From Paraburkholderia fynbosensis (GTDB taxonomy: Bacteria > Pseudomonadota > Gammaproteobacteria > Burkholderiales > Burkholderiaceae): 64,000 nucleotides of DNA. Position 1 is the stretch's first letter; every line of letters begins with the position of its first letter. The notes under the pieces were generated by a model. That model saw only the letters and a list, made by a program, of their open reading frames with translations, searched no databases and was not told where the DNA came from. The translations under genes and the position numbers were made by a program. The stretch is from positions 1 through 64,000 of the forward strand of contig NZ_CADIKI010000018.1 of the NCBI RefSeq assembly GCF_902859935.1, read 5' to 3'. Positions 9,105 to 17,984 of this stretch are shown here, piece by piece.

Positions 9105-10726
9105 GTTTGAGGTCCGCCATCGAGCGGAACTTTAATCGAAACCGTGGTCCCCGCACCCGGATCGCTGTCGATCGAAAGCGATCCGCCGATCATTCGTGCC
9201 CGCTCGGTCATGCCGAGCAGCCCGTATGAATAGTCGCGGCGCGCTGTCTGCAGATCGAAGCCGCGTCCGTCGTCGCGCACATGCAGTTCGAGCCTCGCCG
9301 CCGTCGAAATCAGCATCACCTCCACGCGCGCCGCATCCGCGTGGCGCGCGACGTTCGTCAGCGACGCCTGCACGATGCGGAACACGGCCGTCGCATGGGG
9401 GTCCGGCAGCACGGGCTCACCGCCTTCGATGCGCAACTCGCAGGTAATGGCATTGCGCCGGTTGAAGTCATCGACGAGCCATTCCAGCGCCGACACGATA
9501 CCGAAGTTGAGCGCAGCCGGTCGCAAATGGCTCGCGACATTGCGCACCATCGAGATCGTGCCCTCGACCAGTTCGCGCATGTCGTCGGCTTTTTTCGTTG
9601 CTTCCGGGTCGTCCGCGATCCGCATCTTGAGCAGCGACACGTCCATCTTGAGCGCAGTCAGCAACTGGCCAAGCTCGTCGTGAATCTCCAGCGCAATCCG
9701 CTTTCTCTCCTCTTCACGGATCGCTTCCATGTACGCGGACAGCTCGCGTAGCTGCTCGCGGGACTCGACGAGTTCCTGCTCTGTCTGCTTGCGCCCCGTG
9801 ATGTCGTTCAGGCCGACGTAAATCGCCGGGGCGTCGTCGTAGGTCGCCACGCGCGCCGTCGCCATCGCCCAGAACTGTGTGCCGTCGGCGCGCCGGAACT
9901 GCGCCTCCGAATTGCGCAGGCTACCTTCCGTCTTCAGATGTTGGATCAGATGTTCGCGCTCGTCTCGATCGGCGTAGAAGTCCGCGATATTGGCCGACAT
10001 GGCTTCGCTCATGCGGAACAGTTCACGCAGCGGCTGGTTCGTGTACAGGATGCGCCCCTCCGGCATCGAGGTGATGCACAGCGACACCGGACTCGATTCG
10101 ACGATCGCGCGAAAGCGCGCCTCGCTTGCCTTCAGGCGCGCGTCCGCGCGCCGCCGCTCGTCGATCTGCGCCTGCAGATTCGCGTTGGCGCGCTCCAGTT
10201 CTCCGGTGCGCAACGCGACACGCCGTTCGAGATCGTCGCGCGCTTGCGAGAGCGCAGCCTCCGTTTCCTTGCGCACGGCCACTTCCGCGAGCAGTCGCCG
10301 GTTTTGCGCGAGAACCTGCTTGTGCATCACGCGCAGTTCGAGGTGTACGCCAACGCGGGCCAGCATCTCGTCGACGCGCAACGGCTTGGTCACATAATCG
10401 ACGCCGCCCGCCGAAAAGCCTTCGACCCGATCTTCGTTGGCCGTTAGCGAAGTCATGAATATGACGGGTATATCGCGCGTGCGCTCATCGTGCTTCAGGC
10501 GCCGACAGGTCTCGAAACCATCGATGCCCGGCATCTTCACGTCGAGCAGGATCACATCGGGCTGCGAGAAGGCCGCGCGCTCCAACGCTTCGATACCGTC
10601 GAGCGCCACCAGCACACGAATGCCGCGTGCCTCGAGACTGTCGACGACCACGCCGACATTCGCCGGCGTATCGTCGACGATCAGGATCGTTCCCCTATGC
10701 GCAACTGGAGCGGCGGGATGGCTCAT
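9101..10726 (-). CDS. Soluble hybrid kinase: REC-PAS-HisKA_3-HATPase
   Basis: A 541-residue kinase with an N-terminal receiver domain (IVDDTPAN; Asp62 in VILLDVKMPG), a coiled coil (about 135-200), a PAS domain (about 203-315) and a NarX-type HisKA_3 module with His349 in ALEIHDELGQ. The ATPase domain has HVRDDGRGFD and GLLGMTERA, both typical of NarL-partner kinases. No transmembrane segment is present. The N-terminal receiver may accept phosphate from another kinase, such as the hybrid sensor encoded convergently at 5.6-8.4 kb, giving a relay. The gene overlaps a small upstream membrane-protein gene and the downstream regulator by four bases at each end, so all three are translated together. 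Confidence 0.92.
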   Translation of the reverse strand: MSHPAAPVAHRGTILIVDDTPANVGVVVDSLEARGIRVLVALDGIEALERAAFSQPDVILLDVKMPGIDGFETCRRLKHDERTRDIPVIFMTSLTANEDRVEGFSAGGVDYVTKPLRVDEMLARVGVHLELRVMHKQVLAQNRRLLAEVAVRKETEAALSQARDDLERRVALRTGELERANANLQAQIDERRRADARLKASEARFRAIVESSPVSLCITSMPEGRILYTNQPLRELFRMSEAMSANIADFYADRDEREHLIQHLKTEGSLRNSEAQFRRADGTQFWAMATARVATYDDAPAIYVGLNDITGRKQTEQELVESREQLRELSAYMEAIREEERKRIALEIHDELGQLLTALKMDVSLLKMRIADDPEATKKADDMRELVEGTISMVRNVASHLRPAALNFGIVSALEWLVDDFNRRNAITCELRIEGGEPVLPDPHATAVFRIVQASLTNVARHADAARVEVMLISTAARLELHVRDDGRGFDLQTARRDYSYGLLGMTERARMIGGSLSIDSDPGAGTTVSIKVPLDGGPQT

Positions 10727-10908
10727 GACGCGGTGTTCCTTTCGAGGTACCGCACAAGCCGTTGCGCGATCGCCTTCGACTGATGCTCCATCAGCACGAG
10801 CGTGATCGCGTAGCTAAACACGGGCACCGTCGCAAGCAGCCGCAGCACCGCGCTGCGCCGCACGTACCGAAGCCCGCTCCACCATGCGTCGAACCTGTCG
10901 AGAGCCAT
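10723..10908 (-). CDS. Small single-span membrane protein coupled to kinase gene
   Basis: This 61-residue protein has one clear hydrophobic stretch (LRLLATVPVFSYAITLVLM, about residues 23-41) flanked by basic residues. A GGGGAGAT ribosome site precedes the ATG. The TGA stop overlaps the ATG of the kinase gene (ATGA), a layout that argues for real translation. No family is recognised. It could anchor the otherwise soluble kinase at the membrane, or be the remnant of a longer membrane protein; neither can be shown from sequence. Confidence 0.6.
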   Translation of the reverse strand: MALDRFDAWWSGLRYVRRSAVLRLLATVPVFSYAITLVLMEHQSKAIAQRLVRYLERNTAS

Positions 10909-11040
10909 ATCTCCCCGCGAGTGCCGCCGTTGTGGATGTTCTATTCTGCACTCGATGCCAAAGCCGGGTCTACCGCGGCCTCACAGCCGTTGCGCGCTGC
11001 CTGCATGCCTTTCTGCGGTTTTGCCTGCGTTGCCCGTTCG

Positions 11041-11361
11041 CTATTCCGTCGCCTCGCCCACCGCCACCAGCCGGACCGCGCGCGCCGGATGCCCGATCAG
11101 CTCGTCGAGCAGATCCGCCATTTCGCAGAGCGTCTGGAAGCCCCGATCGTCCATTTGATCCGCGTGATAGCGCCGCAAATCGTGCATCGTTTCGCCCAGG
11201 CGCCTGAGCGCGTCGGGGGTGCTGTCGACCAACGGCCAGCAGTGCATCAGATACGCAAGCAATGTCACGCTGCGCGTCTCGCACCAGGTATCGAACAGCC
11301 GCAGACAGATTGCGTTGACTTGCTCGACGATGTTCTCCCGCTCCGACAGATAGGCGATCAT
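11041..11361 (-). CDS. Hypothetical helical protein, 106 residues
   Basis: A leucine-rich, acidic, mostly helical protein starting MIAYLSEREN. It has no signal peptide, membrane span or recognised motif. Codon usage follows that of neighbouring genes. The start region is weakly supported: only a poor purine stretch precedes the ATG. It reads away from the repeat-rich intergenic stretch at 11.45-11.59 kb, which could carry its promoter. Function unknown. Confidence 0.55.
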   Translation of the reverse strand: MIAYLSERENIVEQVNAICLRLFDTWCETRSVTLLAYLMHCWPLVDSTPDALRRLGETMHDLRRYHADQMDDRGFQTLCEMADLLDELIGHPARAVRLVAVGEATE

Positions 11362-11454
11362 GTTGCATCGGTATGAATTGCGTTTCGATCACACATCATC
11401 TGCCAGCAGAATGTCTGTCGCATTCAGCGCAAGCTGGAAAACCAGGGTGTGACA

Positions 11455-11589
11455 TCCTGATTCGCGCGTCAGGAAATCCTTAACGCCATTCACGCAAAGA
11501 AGGCCCAGATGGGTGAAAACCCTTGTATGCCATTCTTCATGCTGCTCGCGGTTCAGGAAATCCTGACGGCCGAAATCAGCGCTTCCTGA
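11455..11589. promoter_or_regulatory. Cluster of TCAGGA/TCCTGA half-sites
   Basis: The 135-bp stretch between two divergent small genes carries five exact copies of TCAGGA or its complement and one near copy. They occur at 11455, 11469, 11553, 11561 and 11584, with the near copy (TCCTTA) at 11477. Two are arranged as TCAGGAAATCCTGA (11553-11566) or its variant (11469-11482), and 11455/11469 form an inverted pair with an 8-base spacer. Such spacing is typical of a multi-site operator. The cognate regulator is unknown. Confidence 0.45.
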
Positions 11590-11668
11590 TGTGACATTCC
11601 GCCGAAGCCGATTGGTCGCGCGCACCGATCGCCATAGCATCGATTCATCGTGCATCGCGGGGAAAGTC

Positions 11669-11914
11669 ATGGCGGGCGACAGATCGCTGCGTTCTCAGGT
11701 CGAAAAACTGATTGGCTCGACGCGTGGCCAAGCGGCGCGCGTGCGCCTGCTGGAGCGCACCCGCTCGGGCGGCACCTGCCGAGTGTGCATTCAGATCGAC
11801 CGGCCGACCGGGACGTTTTCACTTTTCTTTTTTCGCCATGCCGACGGCACGTGGCACGTGTTTCCGCCGGGCCAGCACCGTCCGGCGATGGGGATGAGCC
11901 GCAAAGCGGCCTGA
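11669..11914 (+). CDS. Hypothetical protein, 81 residues
   Basis: The start ATG at 11669 is chosen because it follows a GGGGAAAG ribosome-like stretch; an earlier in-frame start lies inside the probable regulatory region. The protein (MAGDRSLRSQVEK...) is basic, with a beta-rich centre (CRVCIQIDRPTGTFSLFFF) and no membrane span. Upstream lies the cluster of TCAGGA sites. The next small gene follows 27 bases downstream, so the two may be cotranscribed. No family is recognised. Confidence 0.55.
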   Translation: MAGDRSLRSQVEKLIGSTRGQAARVRLLERTRSGGTCRVCIQIDRPTGTFSLFFFRHADGTWHVFPPGQHRPAMGMSRKAA

Positions 11915-11941
11915 CCGTTCAGCAAGCCGAGGGAGACGCCC

Positions 11942-12151
11942 ATGCTCGATGACGCTTCAGACACACTGCCGCAATATGTAATCGAACTGCGCGCCTGGAT
12001 CAGCGACTGGTACGACCATGCGTTCAAGGTCGGCTACGTCTGCCCACCCTTCGCGCTCGACGCGGCGATTGCTGATCGGCTCGAAGGCTATTTCCAGGCG
12101 GGACTGACGCCAGCCGAAGGCGCGATTGCGTTCTTCGGCCTCGTGCACTGA
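11942..12151 (+). CDS. Hypothetical protein, 69 residues
   Basis: A short acidic protein beginning MLDDASDTLPQYV, with aromatic residues (AWISDWYDHAF) and a helical C-terminus. A GAGGGAGA ribosome site lies 7 bases upstream of the ATG. It follows an 81-residue hypothetical gene on the same strand at close spacing. No function can be assigned. Confidence 0.55.
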   Translation: MLDDASDTLPQYVIELRAWISDWYDHAFKVGYVCPPFALDAAIADRLEGYFQAGLTPAEGAIAFFGLVH

Positions 12152-12174
12152 GAGGCGCGAGCAATCTGCGCCGG

Positions 12175-12372
12175 TCAGCGTAACCGCCCAAACGCACGCA
12201 ATACGGCGTCACCCCGCGGCGTCACGCGAGGAAACCGCAAGCCCGAACCAGCTGGCTCGTTCGCGATCAACTGCAGTTCGCGGAGCGCGCCAAGCTCCAC
12301 CCGGTCCGAATCGATCCGTTCGGGCGCATCCTTCACTAGTAACAACGTGGCCACTTCGTGCGGGCTCAACAT
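12175..12372 (-). CDS. Hypothetical protein, 65 residues
   Basis: The frame starts MLSPHEVATLLLVKDAPER and is preceded by a good GGGAGGT ribosome site 8 bases from the ATG. The composition (a helical N-terminal half, then PRVTPRGDAVLRAFGRL) resembles a small winged-helix-like or regulator-associated protein, but the similarity is too weak for a call. It is convergent with the preceding small gene. Confidence 0.55.
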   Translation of the reverse strand: MLSPHEVATLLLVKDAPERIDSDRVELGALRELQLIANEPAGSGLRFPRVTPRGDAVLRAFGRLR

Positions 12373-12913
12373 GTCGTTTTACCTCCCGGCGGGAACGAAG
12401 AACGGGTAACCAGCGCCGGCGACGGCTGGATCGGCTGGACGCCAGGTGCGGCGCGGAACTGGTCGGACGGTTGCATCAGGTTGGTCGGAACGGATACGGC
12501 AAAATAGTCGGGCCTTAGAGCAAACATTCTAACTTTGTTAAGTCGGACTATCATTTCCACGCGCCAGGGAGTTTCCCCAATATGTGGGAAATGGATGCTT
12601 ATGCTCAGTGGGCTGCGGAAACGAAGGGCTCATCGACGTAGGTACAGCCAATCCCGGTTGCAAGGCGTGTGACTTGTCGGGCGCGTCGACTATGATGTTC
12701 TTCATCCAATGATGTTGACGATCCGCGAGAACGGCGATGAAGCCAATCAGATCGCGAGTGCCATGCGACGAAGCGGCCGACCTGCCAGACGATTTGACTG
12801 CCGTTGGACCAGCGGCGACGCGCAATGACTGAGAACGCAACAGCTGCGCGGTCTGTGAAAACAGAACCACGGCATTGAGCACGCTGGACTGCCCCGTCAG
12901 CACAGGAGGGCCT
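12373..12913. other. Intergenic stretch with one palindrome
   Basis: No coding frame here looks real. The only structure seen is a near-palindrome at 12572-12591 with TTTCCC/GGGAAA arms around an ATAT core, about 320 bases before the UPF0182 gene. It could be an operator. The promoter for the UPF0182 gene should also lie in this stretch, but I cannot place it. Confidence 0.4.
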
Positions 12914-15682
12914 ATGCACTCGGGAGTGAAGTCCGGCGTGCGTCTGAGGCGTTACGCAATCACGGCAACGGCGATCATTGCCGGCTTGATTGTCGTCGGA
13001 CGCATCACCAGCGTCCTGGTCGACTGGTTGTGGTTCTCATCGATCGGCTACGGTGGCGTTTTCTGGACCATCCTCTGCGCGAAAGGGCTGCTGTTCGCCG
13101 CCGTGTTCGCGGTCTCGGCTGGCACGATATGGCTCTCGGGAATCCTCGCGCATCGTTACGCGCAGCGCGTCGATATCTTGCGGCCGGCAGCACCCGGTCG
13201 GTCGGGTGCGACGGAAGTCACCGACGATCTGGCCGAACTGGTCGCGTCGCGCATTCCCTGGCGCGCCAGTATTGCCTGCGCCGCAATCATCTTTGGGCTG
13301 GTCATCGCGGCCAGCGTGATCTCTAGTTGGGACATCGCGCTTCGCTTCCTTTACCAGGTGCCTGTCGGCGAGCGCGATCCGATCTTTGGCAGGGACATCG
13401 GCTTTTATCTCTTCTCGCTGCCCGTGTATGTCGCGCTCAAGAACTGGCTGCTGTGGCTGGTCTTCTGCAGCGCGATCGTGACAGTCGCTGTCTACGGCTT
13501 GCGCGGCGATATCGCGCTGGAGCGGCCGCCACGGACGCTCTCGGCCGCCGCGATCACGCATGGTTCCGCACTGCTTGGCTTGTTCTTTGCGTTAATGGCC
13601 TGGTCATGGTGGCTCGACCGCTTTTTGCTGCTCTATGACGACAACGGCGTCGTAGTCGGCGCCAGCTATACCGATGTCCATGTTCAGGTGCCGATCCTGT
13701 GGATGCTTGTCGGGCTCGCCGCGGCGTCATCCGTCGCCCTTTGGCTCAACATGCGCCGGCGCAGCTACCGGCTGCCTGCCGCCGTCGCGCTGCTCGTATC
13801 CGGCTGTGCGTTGGTATTCGGCGTGATCTATCCGCCGCTATTTCAGCGTTTCTATGTCAAACCGAGCGAACTGAAACTGGAAGCACCCTATATCGCGCAC
13901 AATATCGCGCTGACGCGACAGGCTTACAACCTCGCACAGATCGCCGTCAAGCCGTTCGACGCCGAGCCGGGATTGACGCTCGACTCGCTGCGGGCCAATC
14001 GTGCGACGATCGACAACATCCGGTTATGGGATGTGCAACCGCTGATGGATACCTACGCGCAGTTGCAGGAGATCAGGACTTACTACAAATTTTTCTCGGT
14101 GGACATCGACCGCTACCAGCTCGATGCCGGGTATCGGCAGGTGATGCTGTCGGCGCGCGAACTGGAGCCGGCGATGCTGCCGCCCAACGCCCAGACCTGG
14201 GTGAACCTGCACCTTATCTTCACCCACGGTATCGGCGTCGTGATGTCGCCGGTCACCGAGAAATCCACCGAAGGCTTGCCCTTCTTCTATCTGCACGATA
14301 TTCCGCCAGTCTCCAACGGCGGCCCGGTCATTCGCGAACCACGTCTTTATTTCGGCGAAGGCCGGCAGAACTATGTGATCGTGAAGGGCAACGTAGCCGA
14401 ATTCGACTATCCGAAAGGCGCGGACAATGCCTACACCACGTACAGCGGGCGCGACGGCGTCGCCATCGGCGGTGCGCTGCGACGCAGTCTGTTCGCCTGG
14501 CAGCTCGGAGATCCCAACATCCTCCTGAGCGGCTATCTCACCGACCGGAGCCGAATCCTGCTTCACCGCAACATTCAGGAGCGCGTGCGTAGGATCGCGC
14601 CGTTCCTGACTCTCGACCATGACCCCTATCTCGTCGCAAGCGCGGGGCGTCTGTTCTGGATCCAGGACGCCTATACCGTCAGCCAGTGGTTTCCTTACTC
14701 CCGGCCTGGTTTCGGCGACGGCGACGGCGCGAATTACATCCGCAATGCAGTCAAGGTGGTGGTCGACGCATACAACGGCACCGTCGATTTCTACCTCAGC
14801 GATCCCGCCGATCCGCTCGTGCGGACCTACGAGCGCATCTTCCCGGCTTTGTTCAAGCCTTTGGCCGCGATGCCGCCGGAGCTTCGGCAGCATGTCCGCT
14901 ACCCCGAGGATCTGTTCCTGATCCAGGCGCAACTCTTCCGCGCCTATCACATGGATGCGCCGGAGGTCTTCTACAACCGCGAGGATCTGTGGCAGTTTCC
15001 CCGGGAGCTCGCCGGTATGGATAGCGAGAACACCGCCAGCACGATGCCGCCGTACTACACGATCATGCGACTGCCCGGCGACGCACGCGCCGAGTTCATC
15101 CTCATGCTGCCGATGGTGCCGAGTCAACGGGAGAACATGATCGCGTGGCTCGCGGCGCGTTGCGATCCATCTGGGTACGGCAAGCTCATCGTCTATACGT
15201 TTCCGAAGGACAAGCTGGTCTATGGGCCGTTTCAGATCGAAGCGCGCATTCAGCAGAACACCGAGATATCGCAGCAGATCTCGCTATGGAACCAGATGGG
15301 CTCACGCGTCATTCGCGGTCATCTCGTGGTCGTGCCGATCGAGAACTCGCTGCTCTACGTCTCTCCGCTCTATTTGCGTGCGGCGTCCGGTCAGTTGCCG
15401 GAACTGAAGCGGGTGATCGCCGCCTATGGTGACCGCGTGGTGATGGAGGACAGCTTGGGCGATGCGCTGGCGGCGCTTTTCAAGCAGACCGCGCAAGCCG
15501 CATCGCCAGCCGGGGCCACGACGAACGCGCCGAACGCGCGCGCCCGCGAGGCGCTTGCGCACTATGACCGCGCGATCGAGCGGCTGAAGGCCGGAGACTG
15601 GAGCGGCTTCGGCACGGAACTGGATGCCCTGCGGCCGTTGCTCGAGGCGCTCGGCGCCGGCCGTTCCGACGCCCGGAAGTGA
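12914..15682 (+). CDS. UPF0182 family membrane protein
   Basis: The protein is 922 residues and matches the UPF0182 family in length and layout. About seven transmembrane helices fill the first 300 residues (for example AITATAIIAGLIVVG and ILWMLVGLAAASSVALWL). A large extracytoplasmic domain follows, with family stretches RVRRIAPFLTLDHDPYLV and DAYTVSQWFPYS, and KLIVYTFPKDKLVYGP. The ATG at 12914 is chosen because an AGGAGG site sits 5 bases before it. The biochemical role of the family is not established. The gene stands alone and converges on the racemase-like gene. Confidence 0.92.
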   Translation: MHSGVKSGVRLRRYAITATAIIAGLIVVGRITSVLVDWLWFSSIGYGGVFWTILCAKGLLFAAVFAVSAGTIWLSGILAHRYAQRVDILRPAAPGRSGATEVTDDLAELVASRIPWRASIACAAIIFGLVIAASVISSWDIALRFLYQVPVGERDPIFGRDIGFYLFSLPVYVALKNWLLWLVFCSAIVTVAVYGLRGDIALERPPRTLSAAAITHGSALLGLFFALMAWSWWLDRFLLLYDDNGVVVGASYTDVHVQVPILWMLVGLAAASSVALWLNMRRRSYRLPAAVALLVSGCALVFGVIYPPLFQRFYVKPSELKLEAPYIAHNIALTRQAYNLAQIAVKPFDAEPGLTLDSLRANRATIDNIRLWDVQPLMDTYAQLQEIRTYYKFFSVDIDRYQLDAGYRQVMLSARELEPAMLPPNAQTWVNLHLIFTHGIGVVMSPVTEKSTEGLPFFYLHDIPPVSNGGPVIREPRLYFGEGRQNYVIVKGNVAEFDYPKGADNAYTTYSGRDGVAIGGALRRSLFAWQLGDPNILLSGYLTDRSRILLHRNIQERVRRIAPFLTLDHDPYLVASAGRLFWIQDAYTVSQWFPYSRPGFGDGDGANYIRNAVKVVVDAYNGTVDFYLSDPADPLVRTYERIFPALFKPLAAMPPELRQHVRYPEDLFLIQAQLFRAYHMDAPEVFYNREDLWQFPRELAGMDSENTASTMPPYYTIMRLPGDARAEFILMLPMVPSQRENMIAWLAARCDPSGYGKLIVYTFPKDKLVYGPFQIEARIQQNTEISQQISLWNQMGSRVIRGHLVVVPIENSLLYVSPLYLRAASGQLPELKRVIAAYGDRVVMEDSLGDALAALFKQTAQAASPAGATTNAPNARAREALAHYDRAIERLKAGDWSGFGTELDALRPLLEALGAGRSDARK

Positions 15683-15698
15683 CCCGGGTGAAATTTCG

Positions 15699-16475
15699 TC
15701 ACAGGGCAAACAGCCGCCCCAGATGAGGCTCGCGATCCCCGACGCCGGCGAGCCGCAACGCGTGCCAGGCCATTGCGTAATTACTCGAGATGACCGGCTT
15801 GCCGATCGCCGCCTCGAGTTGCGGAATCAATCCGGCAATGCGCAAGCTCGTGCACGAAACGAAAATCGCATCCACGTCATCGTTTCGCGCAAGTCGCTCG
15901 ACGCCAGTTCGCAGCGACGCCGCATCGATCCGCGCCACTTCGTTATCGTTGACATGCTCGAACGACGCCATGCGCGTAATCGCGTGGCCACGCGACTCGA
16001 TGTAGTCGCGCATGTAATCGTTGATCGACCGTACATAGGGGGTCAGCAGGGCCGTGCGCTCAACGCCTAGTGCGCGAAGCGCCGCTAGCGCAGCGGTGAT
16101 CGGCGTAGTGCTCGCGGCATCGGGACGCGCTTCGCGAATTCGCGCGAACACCTTGTCCTCGCCGATTACCATCGACGCAGACGTGCAGCCAAACGCCATC
16201 ACATCGATGCGCTCGCCCGGGCGGATCAGCGCGACCGCCGGTGCAATGCGATCCTCCATTTCCGCCAACCGTTCGGGCGTAATGTCCGCCGAGTTGTACA
16301 CGCGGCTTTCGTAGAACGCCACGCCGTCCTGCCTCAGCAAACCCCGCCACTCATGCTCAATCGTATGATCGGTGGCGAGCACCACGAGGCCGATCGCGGC
16401 ACGCCGGCAGATGCCGTCGTCCAGTGTGAATTCGAGCCTCGTGTACGCGTCGTCCTGCTGTTCAATCGCACTCAT
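15699..16475 (-). CDS. Asp/Glu racemase-superfamily protein (EutA/maleate-isomerase-like)
   Basis: This 258-residue protein has the two-cysteine active site of the Asp/Glu/hydantoin racemase and maleate isomerase superfamily: Cys97 in AFGCTSASMVIG and Cys208 in FVSCTSLRIAG. The N-terminal segment IGLVVLATDHT matches ectoine-utilisation EutA-like proteins, so EutA-like is the closest call. The usual ectoine genes (doeA, eutB) are absent. It is divergent from a Liv-type transporter operon that ends in dadA, so a role in racemising or isomerising an imported amino acid or related acid is plausible. Confidence 0.8.
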   Translation of the reverse strand: MSAIEQQDDAYTRLEFTLDDGICRRAAIGLVVLATDHTIEHEWRGLLRQDGVAFYESRVYNSADITPERLAEMEDRIAPAVALIRPGERIDVMAFGCTSASMVIGEDKVFARIREARPDAASTTPITAALAALRALGVERTALLTPYVRSINDYMRDYIESRGHAITRMASFEHVNDNEVARIDAASLRTGVERLARNDDVDAIFVSCTSLRIAGLIPQLEAAIGKPVISSNYAMAWHALRLAGVGDREPHLGRLFAL

Positions 16476-16756
16476 TTCAGCGTCATCCTGTCATGTCACG
16501 TTCGGGCTCGCGAGTACCTGCCCTCACTGTCTTTTTAAAGGTAGAGGATTGCCGGCGCCCTGGTGTAACGATTTATACGCAAATACCCTATACGTCCCCA
16601 CGCACACCGGCTCCTATCATGAAAGGAGCGCTTTTAGTGCCAGCGCGCCGGTGAAGCCAGCACGCGCAATCGCTCATTTCCGTCCGTTTTCTGATGTCAC
16701 CGGGCATGTCCGTGTGGCGGATCGTCCGATCCCTTTCACAATAAGGAGTCACCAAC

Positions 16757-17959
16757 ATGATTGCTCAGAAGATTGGCTGGCCCAGTGCAGAACGTGGCTT
16801 GTGGCAAACGACCGTCGCGGCCGTGGCGGCGGCACTGGCCGTGCTCGCCGGCATCGTTCCGGGTTCGGCGCTAGGTCAGGGGGGCGCCATCAAGATCGGC
16901 GTGCCCGTTCCGCTGTCGGGCAGCAGTGCCAATGCCGGCACCGACATCGTCAACGGCGCGAAGCTCGCCGCCGCCAGAATCAACGCGGCCGGCGGCGTAC
17001 TCGGCAAGCAGATCGAACTGGTGCCCGAGGACGACGCCTGTGATGCGCAGACCGCGGTGCAGGCGGCACAGAAACTCGTCGATGCGGGCGTTGTCACCGT
17101 AGCGGGCGGCTATTGCTCGAGCGCGGCGCTGCCGGAATCGAACACCTTTCATCGCGCCGGGATTCCCTACGTGCTGGATGCGTCGACCAATCCGCAACTG
17201 ACCGAGATGGGGTACGACAACGTGTTTCGCACGATCGGCCGTGACGATCAGCAGGGCCCTTTCGCGGCAAGCTTCATGAAAGACGTGCTGCACGCGAAAC
17301 GCGTGGCGGTGATCGACGACAACACGACCTATTCCAAAGGTCTCGCGCAGAACACCGTGCAAGCCCTGAAGAAGGACGGCGTCGATGTCGTCTACGCCAA
17401 TTCGATCACGCCCGGCCAGATGGACTACTCACCGACGCTGACGCGGGTCGGCTCGCTGAAACCTGACGTGATCTACTACACCGGCTATTTCTCCGAAGCC
17501 GGTCTGATGGTCAAGGAGGCGCGGCAACTGGGCCTAAAAATGACCTTCATGGGCGGCGACGCCACCAACGATCCCACGCTGATGAAGACGGCCGGCCCCG
17601 CGGCCGACGGCATGATCATCACGACCGCACCGCTCGCGCAGTTTCTGAGCGGCGCGCACGCGTACGTCGACGACTATACGAAAGCCTACGGGCAAGGGCC
17701 GGGACCGTACTCGGTCTATGAATACGATGCTGTCGGAGTCACGGCGAAAGCCATTGCGGATGCAAAATCGACACAGCCTGCCGCGATCACCGCTGCTCTG
17801 CACAAGATCTCGAACTACCCGGGCGCGACCGGAACCATCGCCTTCAATGCGAAGGGGGACCGCAGTAAAGCGGTATACATCACCATCATCGTGCACAACG
17901 ACAACTTCGAGCCCTATCAGCGGCAGGATGCGAACGGACATTGGGTAGCGATGAAGTAG
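16757..17959 (+). CDS. livK: Branched-chain amino acid-type ABC transporter, periplasmic binding protein
   Basis: A 400-residue protein with a long N-terminal export signal (hydrophobic stretch at about residues 19-38) and a mature start near GQGGAIKIGVPVPLSG, the hallmark of LivK-type binding proteins. Further family features are GGVLGKQIELVPEDDAC and the ALPESNTFHRAGIPYV segment. A GGAG site lies 8 bases before the ATG. It opens a tight run of same-strand genes through 26.2 kb. The 281 bases upstream, shared with the divergent racemase-like gene, hold the promoter. The ligand cannot be predicted. Confidence 0.92.
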   Translation: MIAQKIGWPSAERGLWQTTVAAVAAALAVLAGIVPGSALGQGGAIKIGVPVPLSGSSANAGTDIVNGAKLAAARINAAGGVLGKQIELVPEDDACDAQTAVQAAQKLVDAGVVTVAGGYCSSAALPESNTFHRAGIPYVLDASTNPQLTEMGYDNVFRTIGRDDQQGPFAASFMKDVLHAKRVAVIDDNTTYSKGLAQNTVQALKKDGVDVVYANSITPGQMDYSPTLTRVGSLKPDVIYYTGYFSEAGLMVKEARQLGLKMTFMGGDATNDPTLMKTAGPAADGMIITTAPLAQFLSGAHAYVDDYTKAYGQGPGPYSVYEYDAVGVTAKAIADAKSTQPAAITAALHKISNYPGATGTIAFNAKGDRSKAVYITIIVHNDNFEPYQRQDANGHWVAMK

Positions 17960-17984
17960 GCGTCATTGCGCGCGCCGCCCCGTC

